Source: Rhodocyclaceae bacterium (GTDB lineage Bacteria > Pseudomonadota > Gammaproteobacteria > Burkholderiales > Usitatibacteraceae). From it: a stretch of 64,000 nucleotides of DNA. Position 1 is the stretch's first letter; every line of letters starts with the position of its first letter. Both the position numbers and the translations under genes were made by a program. The notes beneath the pieces were generated by a model. That model had not been told where the DNA came from. It worked only from the letters and a program-made list of their open reading frames with translations, and ran no database searches. This document shows positions 24,733-34,055 of the stretch, piece by piece. The DNA lies in contig JADCIX010000038.1 in the NCBI GenBank assembly GCA_020247545.1, forward strand, positions 1 to 64,000, read 5' to 3'.

Positions 24733-26799
24733 TTAGAACGAGTAGGACACGACCAGTGAGACGAAGTCACGATCCTTGATCGGGTTCGCTGACGAGCAGA
24801 AGCTGGCACCCTGCGCCGCAACTTGTGGCGCCAAAGACGTCTGGCGCGGATCGACAACATCGGTACCGCAGTAGGTCTTGCCACCGAAGAAATTGTTGTA
24901 GGAGAGGTCGACCGAGAACTTGCGCTGGTAATCCCAGTTAAAGCCAACCGACACGGACTTCACGCCTTCGTTGAAGGTCTGCGATGTACCTTTCACGTCG
25001 TGGTTGAACGCGAGGCGCGGCGCGATGTTGCCTCCCCAGAACGCGTTGGTGTATTCAGCACGCGCAACCAAACGATACCCATAGGATGTTTCGGTTACAA
25101 AGCCGTCGGTCTGAACGCTCGAGAGCGTAGAACCCGATTGGGTCGCGAGCGCGCCCTGCAATGTTGCAGGCAAAAACACGGCTGGGCCATTGTACTTGAG
25201 GCTCTGGTTCAGGCCGTGGTACTTCGTGTAGCCGAATTCACCGACGAGCACGACTTGTTCCGCGCCGAGAATCGAGGGGATCGATTTCGTACCAGTCATC
25301 TGCAACTGGCTCATCTTCACGCGATCCCAGCCACGCTGATACGTGCCGTTTGGAACGAGACCAGCAGCGGATGCACCGAACGGACGACCGGCAGCAGCGT
25401 CAACCGTGCCAGGAATGGTGACAAAGCCTGTCGTGAGGTTAGGTGCGCCCAGTGCAGCAAGCAACAACTCAGGCGTAGAGTACTGCAGCGGCTGATTCGG
25501 GCGATACGAGTACTCACCTTGCAGCGCGACACCCCATGGGCCTTGCGTGTTGAAGCTAAAGCCCATCAAACGGATGTTCTCTGGGTACTCAGCGAAGTAG
25601 GTTGCCTTCACAGCCGGACGACCACCTGCGGTCGGGTCGGCTTGACCGCTAACCAACGCTTGTTGGCAGAGGCCGGCCAGCGCAATGCCGCCGGGGCCCG
25701 CAACCGCACCACAAATGCTGGCAGCGAGTGGGCCGCCGGTAACAACAGAGGTCGGATAGCCTTTGATGCCGGAGAAGAACGGGATACGACTATGGTAGTT
25801 CATGTAGTAGAAGCCGAACTCGGTGTTGTTGAACGCCGGTGCGAGATAACGCAGCGCCACGCCGTACTGGCCAGAATCTTTCGCTGGCGTGTCAGCCCCG
25901 CGCGGTGCCCAGACGGCAGCGGCGGGATCAAACGTACCGTAGAGTGGAACCGACGCGGTATACAGCGCGCCCGCCGTTGGCGGCACGATGTTGCCAGGCA
26001 GACGGCCAGTCATGTCGTTGCGACGACCGAAGCCAACGAACACGCGATCGGCGTCGTCGGATGCGAAGTCGTTGTTGCTCCAGTACGAACCGCGTGGATC
26101 AATCTTGGTCTTCTCAAAGTTAAATTGCGCAAATGCTTCGAGCGATGCGTTCTTGGTCAACTCAAACGAGCCCCACAAGCTCGACACCGGAAGGAATGCT
26201 TCCTTCAGTTCGGAGCCTGGTGCACGCAGCTTGACAAGGTCAACTGGGTTGATGACGTTAATACCGTTCGGGATAAAAGTTGACTCACCCCAAGAGATCA
26301 CTTGATTACCTCCACGGAGGCGGACATTCTTGCCTGCGACATCGAAGCTCTTGGTGATGAACGCGTCGAGCATGCGTGCATCTTGGCCAATACGACGCTT
26401 CGCGATCGGGCCAAGCTTGTCGTTGTTGCGATTCTCAAAATCGGTGAAGTACGTGCCGCGCAGCAAGATGCCCCAGTCTTCCCACTTAGCGGAAAGCTCG
26501 TGCGTGCCTTTGACGACTTGCGCGAACGGGCGGTTCTTTTGATAGTTGCGCGTACCATCGTCTTCGTTCACCGAACGCGATGTTCCGCCGTTCGCCAAAC
26601 CGATCAGGCTCTTGTCGGGGTCACTCGTGCGGATCGATAGGCCGTACGAGAACGTGGAATCGAAGCTGCCGGACAGACCATTGTCAAACTTGAACTGCTC
26701 CGCGCCGGCGACACCGGCCAATGCAAGACAAATGGCGAGGGCGGATAACTTCAGCGTGGGGGCAACAAAATGAACGCGTGTGCGTTGGGTTTGGGACAT
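24733..26799 (-). CDS. DUF1302 outer-membrane barrel protein
   Basis: A 688-residue protein with a signal peptide (LSALAICLALAGVAGAEQ), a short N-terminal segment with FDNGLSGSFDSTFSYGLSIR, many alternating beta-strand patterns and a C-terminal phenylalanine (LVVSYSF), all typical of an outer-membrane beta-barrel. The pattern (VISWGESTFIPNGINVINPVDLVKLRAPGSE) is diagnostic of DUF1302. A clear GAGGAG site precedes the ATG. The gene begins a minus-strand set with DUF1329, YCF48 and an RND pump. Inferred role: outer-membrane conduit or receptor for a hydrophobic compound handled by that set. Confidence 0.88.
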   Translation of the reverse strand: MSQTQRTRVHFVAPTLKLSALAICLALAGVAGAEQFKFDNGLSGSFDSTFSYGLSIRTSDPDKSLIGLANGGTSRSVNEDDGTRNYQKNRPFAQVVKGTHELSAKWEDWGILLRGTYFTDFENRNNDKLGPIAKRRIGQDARMLDAFITKSFDVAGKNVRLRGGNQVISWGESTFIPNGINVINPVDLVKLRAPGSELKEAFLPVSSLWGSFELTKNASLEAFAQFNFEKTKIDPRGSYWSNNDFASDDADRVFVGFGRRNDMTGRLPGNIVPPTAGALYTASVPLYGTFDPAAAVWAPRGADTPAKDSGQYGVALRYLAPAFNNTEFGFYYMNYHSRIPFFSGIKGYPTSVVTGGPLAASICGAVAGPGGIALAGLCQQALVSGQADPTAGGRPAVKATYFAEYPENIRLMGFSFNTQGPWGVALQGEYSYRPNQPLQYSTPELLLAALGAPNLTTGFVTIPGTVDAAAGRPFGASAAGLVPNGTYQRGWDRVKMSQLQMTGTKSIPSILGAEQVVLVGEFGYTKYHGLNQSLKYNGPAVFLPATLQGALATQSGSTLSSVQTDGFVTETSYGYRLVARAEYTNAFWGGNIAPRLAFNHDVKGTSQTFNEGVKSVSVGFNWDYQRKFSVDLSYNNFFGGKTYCGTDVVDPRQTSLAPQVAAQGASFCSSANPIKDRDFVSLVVSYSF

Positions 26800-26977
26800 C
26801 TCTAAATCTCCTCGGCGGATTCATGAAAAAATTCTTGTGGTCGGGCGGGTGTCTTAACCTTATACTTCAACACGAAACACGCCCAACATATCAGCGACGA
26901 CTTTACCGGAAAAGTCTGCAACAGGTGTTGTTTTCCTGCACGAAAAGACAGCGGATTTCATGCGGCAGCGCACAAAT

Positions 26978-26991
26978 TGACCGGCTAGTCA
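26978..26991. promoter_or_regulatory. Operator-like palindrome upstream of the DUF1302 gene
   Basis: The 270-bp gap 26800-27069 in front of the DUF1302 gene contains no gene but carries the palindrome TGAC-CGGCTA-GTCA. Read on the minus strand it extends to TGACTAGCCGGTCAATTTG, the general shape of a TetR-family operator. The placement about 180 bp upstream of the start codon suits a promoter region. No regulator gene lies next to it, so the assignment is tentative. Confidence 0.3.
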
Positions 26992-27069
26992 GCAACAATG
27001 ACAAAGCCACCATTTATATTGCGATGCAGCAAGGCTAGTTTATTGAAACTACGGTGGGAAGCACTACCG

Positions 27070-28269
27070 TCAAAGTGCCTCGAATAAACCAGCAGCGCCC
27101 ATACCAGTACCGATACACATAGTTACCACCCCCCACTTTTGTCGGGTACGCCGCATCCCGTACACCAATGTTGCGGTACGCAAGGCACCAGTCGCGCCGA
27201 GCGGATGCCCTAGCGCGATTGCGCCGCCCTGCGGATTAACCATGTCGGGATTGAGGCCCAAGTCCTTCATCACTGCCAGCGCTTGCGCTGCGAAAGCCTC
27301 GTTTAACTCGATCCATCCCAGGTCGTCCTGATGAACGCCGGCCTGCTTGAGCACCTTGGGAATGGCCTTGATGGGGCCGATGCCCATGATCTCCGGTGGC
27401 ACACCTGCGACGGCAAAAGAATGGAATTTAGCCAGCGGCGTGATGTTGTACCTTTTCAGCGCGCGCTCTGACATCAAAATCACCGCGCCCGCCCCGTCGG
27501 ACATTTGCGAAGAATTCCCCGCCGTTACACTGCCGCGCGCCGCGAACACCGTGCGCAACTTTGCGAGTGATTCGATCGTCGAGTCAGGTCTTGGACCTTC
27601 ATCATTTTCTGCCGTTTTCTTCATGTACTTTATCGCACCCGTAGCGAGATCAGGTGATGCGGTATCAATTTCGTATGGGACGATTTCTTCGCGGAATAAA
27701 CCCTCCGCGATGGCCTTCGATGCCTTTTGGTGGGACGCCACCGCAAACGCGTCCTGCTCTTCGCGTGTGACTTTCCACTGGTTTGCGACGTTCTCTGCCG
27801 TGATACCCATGCCATAAGCAATGCCGATGTGCTCGTTGTTGGCAAACACGTTTTGGTTTAACGCGATCTTATTACCCATCATCGGCACCATCGACATACT
27901 TTCCGTGCCGGCAGCGATCACCACATCGTCGTCACCACAACGAATCCGATCTGCAGCCATACTGACCGCCTGGACGCCTGACGCACAGAAGCGATTGATC
28001 GTGACCGCCGGCACGCTGTCGGGCAATCCCGCCAGCAGCACGCCGATGCGCGCCACGTTCATGCCTTGTTCTCCTTCCGGCATGGCGCAGCCGACGATGA
28101 CGTCCCCAATATCGTTGGGATCCAGTCCCGGCACTTTTGCCATTGCAGCCCGCAACACGTGCGCGAGCATATCGTCGGGGCGAACGTTCTTGAACATGCC
28201 GCGCGGTGCCTTGCCGACCGGGGTGCGCACGGCAGCAACGATGTAGGCGTCTTGAATTTGTTTGGTCAT
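27070..28269 (-). CDS. fadA: Acetyl-CoA acyltransferase (thiolase, FadA-type)
   Basis: A thiolase of 399 residues that completes beta-oxidation by cleaving 3-ketoacyl-CoA. The nucleophile is Cys95 (INRFCASGVQ), with the active-site His355 (GHPLGATG) and second Cys385 (MCIGTGMGAAG). It lies downstream of the large HAD-ECH multifunctional enzyme gene, its usual FadB partner, but the two are 417 bases apart with a repeat element in between. A GGAG ribosome site is present. A second thiolase (FadI-type) lies at 36205-37482. Confidence 0.93.
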   Translation of the reverse strand: MTKQIQDAYIVAAVRTPVGKAPRGMFKNVRPDDMLAHVLRAAMAKVPGLDPNDIGDVIVGCAMPEGEQGMNVARIGVLLAGLPDSVPAVTINRFCASGVQAVSMAADRIRCGDDDVVIAAGTESMSMVPMMGNKIALNQNVFANNEHIGIAYGMGITAENVANQWKVTREEQDAFAVASHQKASKAIAEGLFREEIVPYEIDTASPDLATGAIKYMKKTAENDEGPRPDSTIESLAKLRTVFAARGSVTAGNSSQMSDGAGAVILMSERALKRYNITPLAKFHSFAVAGVPPEIMGIGPIKAIPKVLKQAGVHQDDLGWIELNEAFAAQALAVMKDLGLNPDMVNPQGGAIALGHPLGATGALRTATLVYGMRRTRQKWGVVTMCIGTGMGAAGLFEAL

Positions 28270-28328
28270 TTCATTTCTCCAGTTTGTTTCAGTGGCACCG
28301 TAACGCCAATTTATCTAGTGAGCATGCC

Positions 28329-28650
28329 TGTGCGAGTCGCCGAACAGCGCAGCAGACGCAGGGGCTTTCCGCGAGCAATGTTTGAGGGCGAGCCAAACCA
28401 AAACCTCTTGCGAGGCACGACGTACGAGCCCGAGTTTTGCGAGTGGCCTGCGGCGGCGAGCAGCGCAGGGAACCCGAAGGGCGACAAACCCGGGGGCACC
28501 TTTCTTTGCGTACTTTCTTTGTCGGAGCAAAGAAAGTGAGTAGCCGCCGCGTGTTTGCGAACCCGCCCCCGGCATCGGCGTTCGAAAAAAGTAGACGCTT
28601 CGTCGAGGCGCGACTAACTTGGGTCCCGGCCTGCGCCGGAACGACAGTTT
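28329..28650 (+). repeat. Long dispersed repeat module, copy 2
   Basis: This occupies most of the gap between the thiolase and the FadB-type gene and matches 15166-15560 block by block, in the same orientation. Its hairpin has perfect 10-bp arms ACTTTCTTTG (28512-28521) and CAAAGAAAGT (28528-28537). Two positions of each arm differ from copy 1 and both changes keep base pairing. The tail CCGG-CCTGCG-CCGG at 28626-28639 matches the copy-1 tail. It may separate transcription of the two genes. Confidence 0.75.
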
Positions 28651-28686
28651 TAAGGTGGTCGTTCGTGATTGAAAAGTCCCGCATAT

Positions 28687-31071
28687 TTAATTCCGCAACG
28701 GCTTGCCGTTTTTGAGCATAAACGCAATGCGCTCCTGGGTCTTCGGCATCTTTGCCAACGCGACAAAGTGTTTACGTTCCAAATCGAGCATCCACTTTTC
28801 ATCAACCAACGAGCCCGGCTCAACCATGCCGCCGCACAGCACCTCAGCAATGCGCGATGACACTTCGTAGTCGTGCTCCGAGATAAAGCCGCCCTGTTTC
28901 ATGTTGATGAGCATCATCTTGAGTGTGGCCACACCAGTGTAGCCGGCGACTGCGAAGGGTGCTGCGGGCAGCGCAGGACGCCAGCCGCCTTCCGCCATCG
29001 CGCGCGCTTCGGTCAGTGCCACGTAGAGCAACTCGTCTTTGTTGAAGACGATACGATCAGATTCACGCAAGTAGCCCATCTCTTTGGCGTGCTCGCCGCT
29101 CTTGGAGACTTCGCCCATCGCGATGCGCGTGAAGATTTTTTGCAGCTGGGGCATGACATCGCCACCCTGTGCTGCGAGTGCTGCGCGCATCGCGAGTTCT
29201 TTGCAACCCGCACCTGCCGGCAGCAAACCCACGCCGGCTTCAACCAAGCCGATGTAGCTCTCAATCGACGCAACAACTTTGTTCGAGTGCATCACAAACT
29301 CGCAGCCGCCGCCGAGCGCCATGCCATCAACGGCTGATACAACCGGTACCATCGAGTGCTTGATGCGCATTGAGGTGTGCTGGAACTTAGCCACCATGGT
29401 CTCAAACTCATCGTATTTCTCGGCTTGCAGCGCTTCAAGCGCTTTTACAAGATTCGCCCCGACGGCATACGGCGCTTCATGCCAGATAACGGCAGCCTTG
29501 AAGCTCTGTTCAGCAAGTTCGAGTGCTTGCAACACACCATCAAGTACCTCCTCGCCCAGCGAATGCATCTTGGATTTGAAGGAAAGGATGGCGACGTCTT
29601 CGAAGCCTTTCGTTGTCCAAACGCGCACGCCTTCGCTATCGAGAACCGTTGTACCCTTGTCTGCGCTTTTGCCAACATACTCACCTAACAGGAGTTCCGG
29701 GAAAATTTGACGCTGATACACCGGCAGCGATGAACGCGCTACCGTCGATTTGGAAGATGCCGAGTACGAGCCTTCCTGCGAGTGCACGCCGAGGCGACCG
29801 GCCTCCGCCACCCACGCTGGCAGAGGGATATTTGCCATTGCCTTACCGGCGGCGATATCTTCGGCGATCCAAGCGGCAATCTGTTGCCAGCCCGCCGCCT
29901 GCCAGGTTTCGAACGGCCCCATTTTGTAGCCGAATCCCCAACGAATGGCAAAATCGATGTCACGCGCCGAGTGGGCAATATCAGCAAGTTGCACCGCGCA
30001 GTAGTGCCACAGGTCGCGGAAGATAGACCACAAGAATTGCGCTTGTGGATTTGTCGATGCACGAAGGGCGGCAATTTGCTCCGCTGGGTTTTTGATTTTT
30101 AGCATCGCCGCAACTTCGTCATCCATTTTGCCGGTGGATGGGCGGTAGTCTTGTGCCGCGAGATCCAACACCAAAATGTCTTTACCTTTTTTGGTGTAGA
30201 TGCCCGCCTTTGTCTTCTGGCCGAGCGCGCCCTTGGCAAGCAGCGCCTGCAACCACGCTGGGCTTTGATAGTACTTGTGCCACGGATCGTTCGGCAGAGT
30301 ATCCGCGAGCGTCTTGATGGTTAGCGACATGGTGTCGAGGCCGACCACATCAGACGTGCGATATGTCGCCGACTTGGCGCGACCGATGGCAGGCCCGGTG
30401 AGCGCATCCACCACATCGAACGGCAAACCGAACGCCTGCGTGTGATGCATGGTTGCGGCGATCGAGAACACACCGATGCGATTCGCCACGAAGTTGGGGG
30501 TGTCCTTGGCGCGCACGACACCTTTGCCGACGGTGCTCGCCAGGAACGTTTCGAGTTGATCGAGGATCGACGCGTCGGTCTGCGCGGTGGGGATAAGTTC
30601 CACCAACTTCATGTAACGCGGCGGATTAAAAAAGTGGATGCCGCAAAAGCGGTGCCGTAGCGCCTCGGGAAATACTTTTGACAATTCGGTGATCGAAAGC
30701 CCCGATGTGTTGGAGGCAAATATCGTCTTCTCAGAGATGAATGGAGCGACCTTTTCGTAGAGCGCCTTTTTCCAATCCATGCGCTCTGAAATCGCCTCGA
30801 TGATGAGGTCGCAGCCGCGCAGCAATTCGAGATGCTCGTCGTAGTTCGCCTGCACAATTTGGGCAGCCTTGCTTTTCACGGCGAACGGATCGGGCGAGAG
30901 CTTCAGCATGCCGTCGATCGCTTTCGTCACCACGCCGTTTTTTGGCCCTTCTTTTGCGGGCAGATCAAACAGCACGGTTTGCACGTTTGCGTTGGTGAGA
31001 TGTGCAGCGATTTGTGCGCCCATCACACCCGCGCCGAGGACGGCAACTTTACGAATATGGAAATTACTCAA
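28687..31071 (-). CDS. 3-hydroxyacyl-CoA dehydrogenase / enoyl-CoA hydratase (FadB-type)
   Basis: A 794-residue multifunctional beta-oxidation enzyme with the domain order dehydrogenase first, hydratase last. The NAD-binding motif VLGAGVMGAQIAAH is at the N-terminus, the dehydrogenase C-domains follow (HFFNPPRYMKLVELIPT, PNFVANRIGVFS), and the crotonase-like domain with GMALGGGCEFVMHS lies in the last third. The start is a TTG with GGAG upstream, and the resulting MSNFHIRKVAVLGAGVMG agrees with betaproteobacterial relatives. The other multifunctional enzyme in this window (34056-36086) has the opposite domain order. Confidence 0.93.
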   Translation of the reverse strand: MSNFHIRKVAVLGAGVMGAQIAAHLTNANVQTVLFDLPAKEGPKNGVVTKAIDGMLKLSPDPFAVKSKAAQIVQANYDEHLELLRGCDLIIEAISERMDWKKALYEKVAPFISEKTIFASNTSGLSITELSKVFPEALRHRFCGIHFFNPPRYMKLVELIPTAQTDASILDQLETFLASTVGKGVVRAKDTPNFVANRIGVFSIAATMHHTQAFGLPFDVVDALTGPAIGRAKSATYRTSDVVGLDTMSLTIKTLADTLPNDPWHKYYQSPAWLQALLAKGALGQKTKAGIYTKKGKDILVLDLAAQDYRPSTGKMDDEVAAMLKIKNPAEQIAALRASTNPQAQFLWSIFRDLWHYCAVQLADIAHSARDIDFAIRWGFGYKMGPFETWQAAGWQQIAAWIAEDIAAGKAMANIPLPAWVAEAGRLGVHSQEGSYSASSKSTVARSSLPVYQRQIFPELLLGEYVGKSADKGTTVLDSEGVRVWTTKGFEDVAILSFKSKMHSLGEEVLDGVLQALELAEQSFKAAVIWHEAPYAVGANLVKALEALQAEKYDEFETMVAKFQHTSMRIKHSMVPVVSAVDGMALGGGCEFVMHSNKVVASIESYIGLVEAGVGLLPAGAGCKELAMRAALAAQGGDVMPQLQKIFTRIAMGEVSKSGEHAKEMGYLRESDRIVFNKDELLYVALTEARAMAEGGWRPALPAAPFAVAGYTGVATLKMMLINMKQGGFISEHDYEVSSRIAEVLCGGMVEPGSLVDEKWMLDLERKHFVALAKMPKTQERIAFMLKNGKPLRN

Positions 31072-31113
31072 TTCAGACTCCTACGTTTCGAAAAAGATAA
31101 ACACCGCTTTTAT

Positions 31114-31153
31114 CGAGCACCTTCAAGCCAAAATGCCTAAACCTGCCCGTCAA
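31114..31153 (-). repeat. Short dispersed repeat, copy C
   Basis: In the 92-bp gap between the thioesterase and FadB-type genes. On the minus strand it reads TTGACGGGCAGGTTTAGGCA then TTTTGGCTTGAAGGTGCTCG, matching copies at 11432-11472, 19169-19210 (minus) and 36137-36178. It has the same orientation as the flanking genes. Confidence 0.5.
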
Positions 31154-31163
31154 TGCTAGAGAT

Positions 31164-31565
31164 TCAAATTGTCGGCAGCTCGCGCGGATTGCCGTTGTCG
31201 TCTATGGCAACATAGGTCAGTTGCGCTTCGGTAACTTTCACCACTTCGCTGCCGATGCGATGCCGCTGCGCATACACCTCAACATCAATGGTGATCGAGG
31301 TGCGCCCCGACTTGACGACAGCGGCATAAAAACTCACCAGATCACCCACGAACACCGGCTCCTTAAAGGCAAAGGAATTCACGGCGACCGTTGCCACTTT
31401 TCCCATGGCGCGTTGGGCGGCCGGTACACTGCCCGCCAAATCAACTTGTGCCATGACCCAGCCGCCGAAGATTGTTCCATTCGCATTGGTATCAGCCGGC
31501 ATCGGGATGATGCGGATGGTTGGTTGCTTATCCGCTGGAAGTGTGACCACGGTGGAGATTCGCAT
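31164..31565 (-). CDS. Acyl-CoA thioesterase (YciA-like hot-dog)
   Basis: A 133-residue hot-dog fold acyl-CoA thioesterase of the YciA/BFIT type. The NANGTIFGGWVMAQVDLAGS segment (about residues 28-47) contains the conserved Asn/Gly pattern and catalytic Asp. The following AAQRAMGKVATVAVNSFAFKEPVFVGDLV block is the family's second signature. It hydrolyses acyl-CoA to free acid and CoA, probably relieving CoA trapping in the beta-oxidation cluster. It lies 49 bases after the acyl-CoA ligase gene on the same strand. Confidence 0.88.
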   Translation of the reverse strand: MRISTVVTLPADKQPTIRIIPMPADTNANGTIFGGWVMAQVDLAGSVPAAQRAMGKVATVAVNSFAFKEPVFVGDLVSFYAAVVKSGRTSITIDVEVYAQRHRIGSEVVKVTEAQLTYVAIDDNGNPRELPTI

Positions 31566-31614
31566 TTGTACAAACTACCTTTTCTTAATTTGGAGTGAAG
31601 TGCGACGCACCGCA

Positions 31615-33390
31615 TTAGACGGTATGCCCTTTGTACATTGATTCAATCGCCGTCGCGTACTTATTCACGATCACGCCACGCTTTAGCTTCAGCGTTGGTG
31701 TGATAAGTCCGTTATCAATCGTCCACTTTTCTTTAACCACACTTACCTTGCGCACCTGCGCGTAGCCAGGAAAACCCTTGATTTGTTTTGCAATGCGTTG
31801 AACAAGCAGTTTTTCGGCCTTGTCACTGCTATCGGTCGTGAGATCCACTTTTGCATCGGCTGCGGCGCGCGCCCATTCGTCGTCGTTCAGTACCGCCACC
31901 GCTGACAAATACGGTTTGCCTTCGCCAAATACCAGCACTTGTTCGAAGACTGGGTCGAGTTGAATCGCCAGTTCCATATCCACTGGCGGTACTTTCTCGC
32001 CGTTGCCCATCACGATGATGTCTTTCAAGCGCCCGGTGATGGTTACAAAGCCGTGTTCATCAACGGCAACTTGGTCGCCGGTGCTGAGCCAACCATCGTC
32101 AGACAATACCGCTCGCGTTGCCTCGGGGTTCTTCCAGTAGCCCATCATGATGTTTGGGCCACGCGCCATCAACTCGCCGTTGTTACCCACACGCAGCTCC
32201 ACCCCCGGAACCGCCGGGCCGATGCTGTGCGGATTATTTTTCTCCAGCAGATTTACCGTCAACAACGGGGATGCTTCGGACAGTCCGTAGCCCTGGCAAA
32301 TTGGCAACCCAAGACCGATAAACACCTTCGCCACCGACGGCGATAACGCCGCACCGCCTGAGATAGCAAACCTCAATTTGCCGCCAAGCCGATCGAGCAA
32401 TTTCCTTGCGACCAATTTTTCCAGTAACGGCCAGAGAAAATACTGCGGCTTCCATTTGCCACGACCGTGTTCGTATTCAAACTTCGCCCAACCTGTCCCG
32501 ACCGCAAACTCGAACAATCGGCGGCGAATCGGCGAGGCTTTTTTCAACTGTTCTTGAATCGCCGCGTAAAAGCGTTCGTAGATGCGCGGCACCGAAAAAA
32601 TCACCGTCGGCTGAACAACACGAAAATCTTCTGCAAGCTGTGGGATCGAGCGGGAGAAGACGATCGACGCACCTGAAACGACGTTCAGATAGTAGTCGCA
32701 GGTACGCTCAAACATATGTGAGAGCGGCAAAAAGGACAGGAACACATCTTCAGGGTAGACGTCATACACGGCTAGGCCCGACCGGACATTTGCCAGGATA
32801 TTGCGGTGCGACAGCATCACCCCTTTTGGTCGCCCTGTGGTGCCGCTGGTGTAGACGATCGTAGCCAGCATTTGGGCCTCGATCGCGGGACGATCAAAAC
32901 TACCCGGTGTCGACGGTAACCAGTCCGCAAACGTGATGAGCTTCGGTTCGTCCGGGTCCACCACGGGTTTGATACAAATGATTCGCTGCAAACCGCCCAA
33001 CTGTTCCCTTACGGTCTTCAAGCGTTTCCAGTGCTCTTCACCGTCAATGACGATTGCTTTGACTTCAGCGTCGTTGAGGATGTAGGCGACGTTGTCGGGC
33101 CGGTCATCAACGAACAAGGGCACCGGCACCATGCCGTTGGCATACGCCGCCTGATCAAACAGCACCCATTTGACGCTGTTTTTCATCATGATCGCGATAC
33201 GATCACCAGCGCTCAAACCATCGCGGCGAAGCCCTTCGCGCGCCAGAGCAACCAACTCACCAATCTCCCGCCATGTGACGCCGCGCCATTCTTTGGTCGC
33301 GCTTTCATACTCGCGATACGCCGGAGCATTGGGTGAGGTCCGGCAACGCAACGCAAACACGTCAGCGATGGTCGCGCTGTCCTCAAACAT
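31615..33390 (-). CDS. Long-chain acyl-CoA synthetase (FadD15-type)
   Basis: An AMP-forming long-chain fatty acid CoA ligase of 591 residues that activates fatty acids for beta-oxidation. Motifs include the P-loop-like TIVYTSGTTGRPKGVMLSH (near residues 175-193), GYGLSEASP and the STGD motif before the hinge (GRLKDIIVMGNGEKV). It has the longer C-terminal arrangement of the FAA/FadD15 group rather than E. coli FadD. The ATG at 33390 is the first in frame; upstream residues could only be reached from a TTG with no ribosome site. Located downstream of the PsrA-type regulator in the same run of genes. Confidence 0.92.
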   Translation of the reverse strand: MFEDSATIADVFALRCRTSPNAPAYREYESATKEWRGVTWREIGELVALAREGLRRDGLSAGDRIAIMMKNSVKWVLFDQAAYANGMVPVPLFVDDRPDNVAYILNDAEVKAIVIDGEEHWKRLKTVREQLGGLQRIICIKPVVDPDEPKLITFADWLPSTPGSFDRPAIEAQMLATIVYTSGTTGRPKGVMLSHRNILANVRSGLAVYDVYPEDVFLSFLPLSHMFERTCDYYLNVVSGASIVFSRSIPQLAEDFRVVQPTVIFSVPRIYERFYAAIQEQLKKASPIRRRLFEFAVGTGWAKFEYEHGRGKWKPQYFLWPLLEKLVARKLLDRLGGKLRFAISGGAALSPSVAKVFIGLGLPICQGYGLSEASPLLTVNLLEKNNPHSIGPAVPGVELRVGNNGELMARGPNIMMGYWKNPEATRAVLSDDGWLSTGDQVAVDEHGFVTITGRLKDIIVMGNGEKVPPVDMELAIQLDPVFEQVLVFGEGKPYLSAVAVLNDDEWARAAADAKVDLTTDSSDKAEKLLVQRIAKQIKGFPGYAQVRKVSVVKEKWTIDNGLITPTLKLKRGVIVNKYATAIESMYKGHTV

Positions 33391-33567
33391 CAGGTAGCGT
33401 GTACCGCGGCGGTTCTGCAATACAGGCTGTTGGGATGATGTTGGTGCCAACCGAACTCCTTGCGCGACTAGTCGTTTTTCGTCATTGGAAGCGAGGTGTC
33501 GGGGCAACCCCGCTTCTTGCTGAGTGTGCGCGATTATACGTGGCAGCCCACCGCAAAGCCGAAGCCA

Positions 33568-34041
33568 TCACCCGGTTGTCTTTGGCTTTTTAGGACTCAC
33601 CCACATAATGACGTCTGCCTGGCATACCGTCACGCCGTGCTGATCCTTGATATCAACACTTACCACCGACTCGCGCGGCTCGCCATCCGCAATATCGGGC
33701 GCGGTACAGTGCGCCACAACATCCGTTTCCGCTTTCTTCAAGTACTTCACGTTCATGCCTTTCGGCAACCAACGCATATCTTTTGATAGGCTTGCTTCCA
33801 TCATGGTTCCTGCACCGATTTCGGCGAGGTTGCACAGCGCGATGGCGTGCACGGTGTGAATGTGATTGTGGACCGCACGGCGATTCGGCATTGAAACGCT
33901 GGAGAACCCCGGCCGAAGCTCCTCGAAACGCGGTCTGATCGTCGCGAAGTACGGTGCCTTCCAGCAGATAATGCGTGAGAAAAACCACTTGCCAAGGGGC
34001 TTAGTGGAAAGCGAGGTCCACAAACTGAGTACTCGATTCAT
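33568..34041 (-). CDS. DUF4442 hot-dog thioesterase-like protein
   Basis: A 157-residue hot-dog fold protein of the DUF4442/PaaI-like group. The central block HNHIHTVHAIALCNLAEIGAGTMMEASL has the asparagine/histidine pattern of the catalytic helix, followed by strands KGMNVKYLKKAETDVVAHCTA and SVVSVDIKDQHGVTVCQADVIMWV. A thioesterase role in fatty-acyl metabolism is probable but the substrate is unknown. It begins 14 bases after the FadJ-type gene, which places it in the same operon. Confidence 0.8.
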   Translation of the reverse strand: MNRVLSLWTSLSTKPLGKWFFSRIICWKAPYFATIRPRFEELRPGFSSVSMPNRRAVHNHIHTVHAIALCNLAEIGAGTMMEASLSKDMRWLPKGMNVKYLKKAETDVVAHCTAPDIADGEPRESVVSVDIKDQHGVTVCQADVIMWVSPKKPKTTG

Positions 34042-34055
34042 CTTGCGAGACACAA

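Noticed and set aside
24823-26283. A 486-residue open frame on the plus strand, antisense to the DUF1302 gene
   Set aside because: It lies fully inside a well-supported exported barrel gene, is rich in Arg and Cys as expected for a shadow frame, and has no recognisable domain or ribosome site.
33391-33507. N-terminal extension of the acyl-CoA synthetase to a TTG at 33507
   Set aside because: TTG without a ribosome site, and the added residues do not resemble the start of related synthetases.
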